Shown one piece after another: positions 5,474 through 6,534 of a stretch of 6,534 nucleotides of DNA. This stretch comes from CAYXRK01 sp964467615 (GTDB taxonomy: Bacteria; Hydrogenedentota; Hydrogenedentia; Hydrogenedentales; GCA-2746185), in NCBI GenBank assembly GCA_964467615.1, contig CAYXRK010000236.1, positions 1 to 6,534 on the forward strand, read 5' to 3'. Under the pieces are notes generated by a model. It was given only the letters and a program-made list of their open reading frames with translations, was not told where the DNA came from and ran no database searches. How positions within the stretch are numbered: position 1 is the stretch's first letter; each line of letters starts with the position of its first letter. The translations under genes were made by a program, and so were the position numbers.

Positions 5474-6364
5474 ATGCGCGTACACCACATTTCCAAATGC
5501 GTGTCGACGTTGCTTGTCGTCGCTGTATTGATCGCCCTGGCCGGATGCTCACAGCCCGGTTCCGAACCGGATCTGTCCATCTCGCCTGCGTCAATCACCC
5601 CTAATGTGGAAGATTCTGAGAACGGAGAAGGCGATGGCAAGCGAGAAGGCGAAGACGAAACGAAAATCTTCGTGCTGCCGGGCGATGTGCCACTCGAGAT
5701 GGTCAGGATTCCAGCCGGCACGTTCATGATGGGAAGTCCCTCAAACGAAGAGGGCAGGTTCGATAGTGAGACCCAGCACCGGGTGACGTTGACCAAGGGA
5801 TCCTGGCTGGGAAAGTACGAAGTGACGCAGCGGCAGTGGGAAGCGGTAATGGGGAACAACCCTTCAAAGTTCAAGGGTGACGACTTTCCAGTGGAGCAAG
5901 TGTCGTGGAATGATTGCCAGGAGTTTATCCGGAAGTTGAACAGCCAAGGCGAGGGGCTGTTTAACTTACCCACGGAAGCGGAGTGGGAGTACGCGTGCCG
6001 TGCGGGGAGCACCTCGGCCTACAGCTTCGCCCGGGAGGCGACCAATTTGGGGAATTATGCCTGGTTTTCGGAGAACTCTGAACAAAGCACGCACCCTGTA
6101 GGACTAAAGAAGCCGAACTCGTGGGGCCTGTACGACGTGCACGGAAACGTTTGGGAGTGGTGTGCGGACTGGTATGGGGACTACCCATCGGGCGCAGTTA
6201 CGGATCCGAAGGGCGCCTCATCGGGATCGGTCCGGGTGCTTCGGGGCGGCTCGTGGTTCTTCATCGCGAGCACCTGCCGCTCCGCCAAGCGCTACTACTT
6301 CTACCCGACGAACTCGAACCTCAACTACGGGTTCCGGGTTACGCGTTCCGTTTCCGCCCGCTAG
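5474..6364 (+). CDS. Lipoprotein with SUMF1/FGE-sulfatase-type domain, probably not a formylglycine synthase
   Basis: The 296-residue protein opens with a lipoprotein signal peptide: MRVHHISK, a hydrophobic core, then lipobox LAGC with Cys25 as the lipidation site. An acidic, charged linker (about 45-65) leads to a SUMF1-type domain (about 74-293). Typical blocks are MVRIPAGTFMMGSP (76-89), KYEVTQRQWEAVMG (114-127), PVEQVSWNDC (139-148), LPTEAEWEYACRAG (165-178), NSWGLYDVHGNVWEWC (215-230), RVLRGGSW (254-261) and YGFR (285-288). True FGE oxidases use two cysteines after RGGS; here the first position is Phe263 and only the second, Cys268, remains. It is therefore more likely a ligand-binding or structural member of this C-type-lectin-like fold than an activator of sulfatases. 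It is probably anchored in a membrane facing the periplasm or the outside. The neighbouring kinase remnant suggests a former kinase-SUMF1 pair. The stop is TAG. Confidence 0.88.
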   Translation: MRVHHISKCVSTLLVVAVLIALAGCSQPGSEPDLSISPASITPNVEDSENGEGDGKREGEDETKIFVLPGDVPLEMVRIPAGTFMMGSPSNEEGRFDSETQHRVTLTKGSWLGKYEVTQRQWEAVMGNNPSKFKGDDFPVEQVSWNDCQEFIRKLNSQGEGLFNLPTEAEWEYACRAGSTSAYSFAREATNLGNYAWFSENSEQSTHPVGLKKPNSWGLYDVHGNVWEWCADWYGDYPSGAVTDPKGASSGSVRVLRGGSWFFIASTCRSAKRYYFYPTNSNLNYGFRVTRSVSAR

Positions 6365-6395
6365 TTATGGTTTACTTTTACTCTTTGTATTCTCT

Positions 6396-6420
6396 CGTTC
6401 CCAAGTTCCACTTGGGAACG
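6396..6420. repeat. 10-bp perfect hairpin, CGTTCCCAAG family
   Basis: CGTTCCCAAG (6396-6405) pairs with CTTGGGAACG (6411-6420) around TTCCA. No T-run follows on the plus strand. On the minus strand it is followed by AGAATACAAAGAG, not a T-run either. It may shield or end the lipoprotein transcript, but its form matches GTTCCCA...TGGGAAC dispersed palindromes seen in many genomes. Confidence 0.65.
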
Positions 6421-6429
6421 CACTTGCCC

Positions 6430-6446
6430 GCGAAGCTGTGCTTCGC
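6430..6446. repeat. 7-bp perfect hairpin GCGAAGC/GCTTCGC
   Basis: GCGAAGC (6430-6436) and GCTTCGC (6440-6446) pair around TGT, nine bases after the preceding hairpin. Related GCGAAGC strings recur at about 6511-6517. This probably belongs to the same composite repeat as the CGTTCCCAAG hairpin. Confidence 0.55.
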
Positions 6447-6534
6447 AGCCTCGAAGCCAGCCTACTCCGCCCCCGGCAGCCCCCCATAAGCGCTAACTTG
6501 TTTTGTTGGCGAAGCATCGGTCGGTCTGGAGACG

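Larger units (their letters stand above)
6365..6534. other. Downstream spacer without a recognised gene
   Basis: Beyond the lipoprotein stop there is a T-rich stretch (6368-6400) and two adjacent hairpins. The remaining bases to the window end contain no convincing start of a gene. Confidence 0.6.

Overview
The window looks like chromosome from a GC-rich, free-living, Gram-negative-type bacterium. A lipoprotein with a SUMF1/FGE-type domain, a PknB-type Ser/Thr kinase remnant, a secreted NHL-repeat protein and spacers full of dispersed palindromic repeats together recall Planctomycetota, Hydrogenedentota or related environmental lineages. This placement is an impression from gene content; no marker gene is present to prove it.

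Layout. Positions 1-720 (minus) hold the N-terminal 240 residues of a secreted NHL-repeat beta-propeller protein that runs off the left edge. Positions 721-1638 are a 918-base spacer with no convincing gene, packed with several unrelated short repeat and hairpin families. Positions 1639-4637 (minus) form a compact three-gene operon, read from right to left: an APH-fold phosphotransferase of the ACAD10/11-LvaA type, then gmd (GDP-mannose 4,6-dehydratase) 3 bases later, then an rmd-like GDP-4-keto-6-deoxymannose reductase overlapping gmd by 4 bases. The last two genes should turn GDP-mannose into a GDP-6-deoxyhexose, most likely GDP-D-rhamnose, for surface glycans. The kinase's link to that pathway is not understood.

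Positions 4638-4979 are a divergent intergenic region with one plausible sigma70-type promoter facing each way. On the plus strand, 4980-5372 is a Ser/Thr kinase N-lobe cut off after the hinge, with the catalytic lobe missing; a short inverted repeat lies exactly where homology ends. It is followed by a complete SUMF1-domain lipoprotein (5474-6364), which keeps only the second of the two catalytic cysteines of true formylglycine-generating enzymes. The last 170 bases hold two hairpins and no gene.

No CRISPR array, RNA gene, intact transposase or clearly new multi-gene system was found. The points most worth following are the odd kinase-gmd-rmd operon, the decayed kinase beside the SUMF1 lipoprotein, and several repeat hairpins that offer mutually exclusive pairings.
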